Source: Methanomassiliicoccales archaeon
GTDB lineage: Archaea > Thermoplasmatota > Thermoplasmata > SG8-5
Assembly: GCA_030612505.1 (NCBI GenBank)
Contig: JAUWNU010000011.1
Location: forward strand, 1 to 33,694
Direction: 5' to 3'
Length of the DNA: 33,694 nt
The position numbers and the translations under genes are program-made. Under the pieces are notes generated by a model. It did not search any database, was not told where the DNA came from, and saw only the letters and a list, made by a program, of their open reading frames with translations. Positions 30,849 through 33,694 of the stretch are shown piece by piece; within the stretch, counting starts at the first letter, position 1; every line of letters starts with the position of its first letter.

Positions 30849-31964
30849 ATGGCACAAATGACAAAGGACGAAATGAAAAAGGTCGTGATGGCGAAAAAGC
30901 GCGATTTTACCAGATTAATCCTTGTTTTGAGCGCTATTGGGTTTACAATATTCATATTATTTGGCTTCATGAATTTAACAAATCAGATTGACTGGTCATT
31001 GAAAAGCGTTCCCACTCAGGATCTCAATGGTGATGGTATTATTCAGATACCCGAGGAAATGGGATTAGATACAAATGAAAATGGCATGATTGATTCAGGC
31101 GATGTCTTTGATGGATATGATTCAGGAGATCCCTATGATATGGATGGTGATGGCGATTATGAAGAATTTGACGGCATTCCTGATCAAGGGCAATCGCCTA
31201 CCCAGCGCTTCCTTAACCTCCTGTTCTTGGGTCTTGCTGTCATGATGGGCCCATGGGCTTTCTACACTTCCAAGAAACAAGCAGATCTTCAGGCAATTGA
31301 GAGAAGATTGCCAGATTTCCTTAGAGATGTTGCAGAAGCAGGCAGATTCGGTATGACACTGGCTGACGCAATAGTAGTTGCATCATCTGGTCGTTATGGA
31401 AAGCTCACGCCTGAGATCAAGAAAATGGCGGCTCAGATAGAGTGGGGAGTCCCTGCAAGCGAAACCTTGAGGATGTTTTCAGATAGAATTGACACGCCTT
31501 TGGTGGCCAGAGTGGTCACCATTGTAATCAAGGCCAGTGATGCAGGCGGAAGCGTAGCAGATGTTCTTGCCATGGTTGCCCATGACACAAGAGAAGAACA
31601 ATTATCCCAGCGAGAGAGAGAGATTCAAATGAGTACTTATCTGGCTGTTATTTACATATCATTCGCTGTGTTCCTTGTTACAATTATCATTCTTCAGCTT
31701 ACTTTCCTGCCGAAAATACGGCTGGCAGGTACAAATGTAGCTCTAGCTGCAGAGGAAGCTGGCATAGCCGGTGGCGTGGGCGGAGCTTCATTGGATGTAA
31801 GTGCAATACCCAGTATTGAGATTGCATTTTTCGTGTCTTCAATGATACATGCCGTAGGTGACGGTGCAATGGCAGGTGTGCTTCAAAATGGCAGCATTCC
31901 CAATGGTTTACGGCATAGTGTTATCATGTTGATATTGGGTTTCTTAATATTGACTTTGATGTAG
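30849..31964 (+). CDS. TadC-like platform protein 2 with EF-hand-like calcium loops
   Basis: 371 residues from the ATG at 30849, which has AGGAG overlapping the previous stop. Helix 1 is at about 22-43 and helix 2 at about 121-141, followed by the conserved F domain (ERRLPDFLRDVAEAGRFGM, EIKKMAAQIEWGVPASETL, VIKASDAGGSVADVLAMVA) and C-terminal helices. The loop between helices 1 and 2 is expected outside the cell. It contains three 12-residue Asp/Asn-rich loops of EF-hand or dockerin type: 58-69 (DLNGDGIIQIPE), 74-85 (DTNENGMIDSGD) and 97-108 (DMDGDGDYEEFD). This suggests Ca2+ binding by the platform. Paired with platform protein 1, they may form a heteromer as TadB/TadC do. Confidence 0.88.
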   Translation: MAQMTKDEMKKVVMAKKRDFTRLILVLSAIGFTIFILFGFMNLTNQIDWSLKSVPTQDLNGDGIIQIPEEMGLDTNENGMIDSGDVFDGYDSGDPYDMDGDGDYEEFDGIPDQGQSPTQRFLNLLFLGLAVMMGPWAFYTSKKQADLQAIERRLPDFLRDVAEAGRFGMTLADAIVVASSGRYGKLTPEIKKMAAQIEWGVPASETLRMFSDRIDTPLVARVVTIVIKASDAGGSVADVLAMVAHDTREEQLSQREREIQMSTYLAVIYISFAVFLVTIIILQLTFLPKIRLAGTNVALAAEEAGIAGGVGGASLDVSAIPSIEIAFFVSSMIHAVGDGAMAGVLQNGSIPNGLRHSVIMLILGFLILTLM

Positions 31965-31977
31965 GGAGCGGAGAAAA

Positions 31978-33693
31978 ATGGCAGATTCGGTTACAGATGA
32001 ACAGGCAGTCATGGAAGACGATTCCATTGCCGAGGTTGATGTCAAAAAGAAAGGGCCTAGCTTCCTGGATAATATAAAAAAATCCTATATGAACAAACTC
32101 AAGGGCAAGAGACAAATTAAGATCATTGCTCCAAAGGGCGCTCAAGATGCTAGAGAGGTTCTAGAAGGCATCACCACCATACCGAAAATAGTTGAGAAAC
32201 ATATTCAGGAAATTGAAATAGACCCCATCATTGATGGATATTCCTATGTTCGAATCAAATATGACAATATTGCCAATGACTATCTTTATGAGGTTATTGA
32301 ACCAAAGCTAACCGAGGAAGAAGAAGATGTTCTTGAGGTGCTTAAGGAAACCATGATTGATTCCCTGGAATTCCTTGAAGATGCAACAATGGATGAGAAG
32401 GAAAAATATCTCAGAAAGGGTGTTGACAGCCTTCTTGTGGATATCGGAATTCAGCTTAATCCAATTTCCAAGGAAAGAATTGTATATTATATTCTAAGAG
32501 ATTTCACAAGGTATGGTGCAATTGACGTAACCATGATAGATGTCCAGGTAGAGGATGTGTCCTGTGATGGTATGAATGTACCTCTCTATATTTTCCACAG
32601 AAAATACGGCTCTATTCAATCCAATTTAAGATTCACAACCTCTGAAGAGCTTGATGGATTTGTTGTCTGGCTTGCACAGCGTTGTGGTAAGCATATTTCT
32701 GTGGCAGAACCAATGCTGGATGCAACGGTTCCAGATGGTTCAAGATTGCAGGCCACCCTTGGAACCCACGTTACAAAGCGCGGTTCATCTTTTACCATCA
32801 GACGATTTAGAGAGAATCCTTTCACACCACTGGACATGATTAAGTTTAAAACAATGTCAGTAGACATGATGGCATATCTCTGGCTTTGCATTGAGAATGG
32901 TAAATCTATTCTTGTATGTGGCGGTACAGCCAGCGGTAAAACTACTACTCTGAATGCGATTCTGCTGTTTATTCCGCCACAGATGAAAATTGTAAGTATT
33001 GAGGATACTAGAGAATTAAATCTGCCACACGAGAACTGGGTGCCGCTATTGACACGTTCTGGTTTTGGTGGAAAGGATGCCAGCGGAAAGACTGCTGGAG
33101 AGATTGATATGTTCGAACTTCTCACTGCTGCGCTAAGACAGCGCCCACAATACATGATGATTGGTGAGGTAAGAGGTTCAGAAGCCTATGTGGTTTTCCA
33201 GGCAATGGCCACTGGAAAGAGTGCTTACACCACTTTCCACGCTGAAGATGTTCAAGCTATGGTTCACAGAATGGAACAGCCGCCAATTGAGGTTCCAAGG
33301 GCACTATTAGCCGCTCTAAACCTTGTTCTCATGCAGGCTCAGGTGAAGGTCGGCACGCAAATGACAAGGCGTGTAAAGTCCCTTACAGAGATTGTTGGAA
33401 TCGACCCTGATTCCAATGAACTTATCACAAATGCAGTTTATGTCTGGAACCCGGCAGATGATACATTCAATTACAGCGGTCACAGTTATATCTACGAGCA
33501 GATATCCATGACAAAGGGCTGGAGCCAGAGGGAAATGATGCGCGAGGTAAAAAGGCGTACAAGATTACTCACATATCTCAAGGCCCAAAATGTCAGCTAT
33601 AAGCACGTTGCCAGATATGTCTCAGGTTATTACACCAATCCAGAGAAGCTAATGAAAGAAGTATCTGATTATGAGGACGCTGCTGCTGAATAA
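31978..33693 (+). CDS. Type II/IV secretion (TadA/GspE-like) ATPase 2
   Basis: 571 residues, complete, stopping one base before the window ends. It is a paralogue of ATPase 1 with the same layout. Walker A is GGTASGKT (315-322, K321). The Asp box is SIEDTRELNLPHENW, Walker B includes YMMIGEVRG and the His box is TTFHAEDVQAMVHRM. It differs in the N-terminal 90 residues (acidic start MADSVTDEQAVMEDDS). A ribosome site GGGAGCGGAG precedes the ATG by 5-8 bases. Two ATPases in one operon suggest separate extension and retraction, or a heteromeric motor. Genes may continue past the right edge. Confidence 0.92.
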   Translation: MADSVTDEQAVMEDDSIAEVDVKKKGPSFLDNIKKSYMNKLKGKRQIKIIAPKGAQDAREVLEGITTIPKIVEKHIQEIEIDPIIDGYSYVRIKYDNIANDYLYEVIEPKLTEEEEDVLEVLKETMIDSLEFLEDATMDEKEKYLRKGVDSLLVDIGIQLNPISKERIVYYILRDFTRYGAIDVTMIDVQVEDVSCDGMNVPLYIFHRKYGSIQSNLRFTTSEELDGFVVWLAQRCGKHISVAEPMLDATVPDGSRLQATLGTHVTKRGSSFTIRRFRENPFTPLDMIKFKTMSVDMMAYLWLCIENGKSILVCGGTASGKTTTLNAILLFIPPQMKIVSIEDTRELNLPHENWVPLLTRSGFGGKDASGKTAGEIDMFELLTAALRQRPQYMMIGEVRGSEAYVVFQAMATGKSAYTTFHAEDVQAMVHRMEQPPIEVPRALLAALNLVLMQAQVKVGTQMTRRVKSLTEIVGIDPDSNELITNAVYVWNPADDTFNYSGHSYIYEQISMTKGWSQREMMREVKRRTRLLTYLKAQNVSYKHVARYVSGYYTNPEKLMKEVSDYEDAAAE

Positions 33694-33694
33694 T

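Overview
The window looks like archaeal chromosome of moderate to low GC. Supporting genes are an archaeal class I CCA-adding enzyme, a Nop5 C/D-box RNP protein, an archaeal TrmI, a split glycine decarboxylase and an archaeal pilin/secretion-ATPase/TadC cluster. Promoters have archaeal TATA boxes, and ribosome binding sites are of the GGAGG/GGTGAT type. The many secreted repeat proteins, and the Trp/Gly-rich C-terminal module of the gingipain-like protease, resemble what is seen in Thermoplasmatota. That placement is an inference and was not tested.

Layout: (1) 1-2879, minus strand, a large secreted protein made of ~298-residue repeats that runs off the left edge. (2) 3033-5815, gcvPA-gcvPB. 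(3) 5816-6024, a convergent intergenic region with a hairpin terminator and short 27-bp-type repeats, then trmI on the minus strand. (4) 7083-9878, a probably abundant, tail-anchored surface protein with a strong promoter and a TTCG-loop terminator. (5) 9879-10704, an 826-bp non-coding region with inverted repeats and a 13-unit tandem array of 27-28 bp, followed by a small membrane protein gene. (6) A minus-strand run mtnA, nop5, cca (15.0 to 11.4 kb). (7) A Cas4-like nuclease with four predicted membrane helices, a CPBP intramembrane protease with a C-terminal zinc ribbon, and a small basic protein. (8) A secreted C25 (gingipain-like) protease, convergent and abutting with a TPR / winged-helix / TPR protein. 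(9) purH and a folC-nth fusion gene, flanked on both sides by copies of a ~190-235 nt element that folds into a multi-branched RNA. (10) A zinc-ribbon/TPR protein, then a pilus or secretion operon (pilin-like protein, ATPase, TadC, TadC with EF-hand-like loops, second ATPase) reaching the right edge.

Genes that may work together: GcvPA/GcvPB, PurH and FolC all touch folate one-carbon metabolism, which suggests this archaeon uses folate-type C1 carriers. TrmI, Cca and Nop5 belong to stable-RNA maturation. The surface proteins, C25 protease, CPBP protease and Tad-like locus form a cell-envelope theme.

The strongest candidate for something undescribed is the duplicated structured RNA element (22352-22585 and 26122-26309). 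Its two copies share a long closing stem, an internal hairpin scaffold and a 3' hairpin. They differ by compensatory changes and by gain or loss of whole hairpins, and copy 1 has a TATA box at the right distance. Second are the 27-28 bp repeat arrays (5904-6023 and 10253-10608). Third are unusual protein architectures: a FolC-Nth fusion, a Cas4-like protein with a membrane insertion, and a TadC with calcium-type loops.
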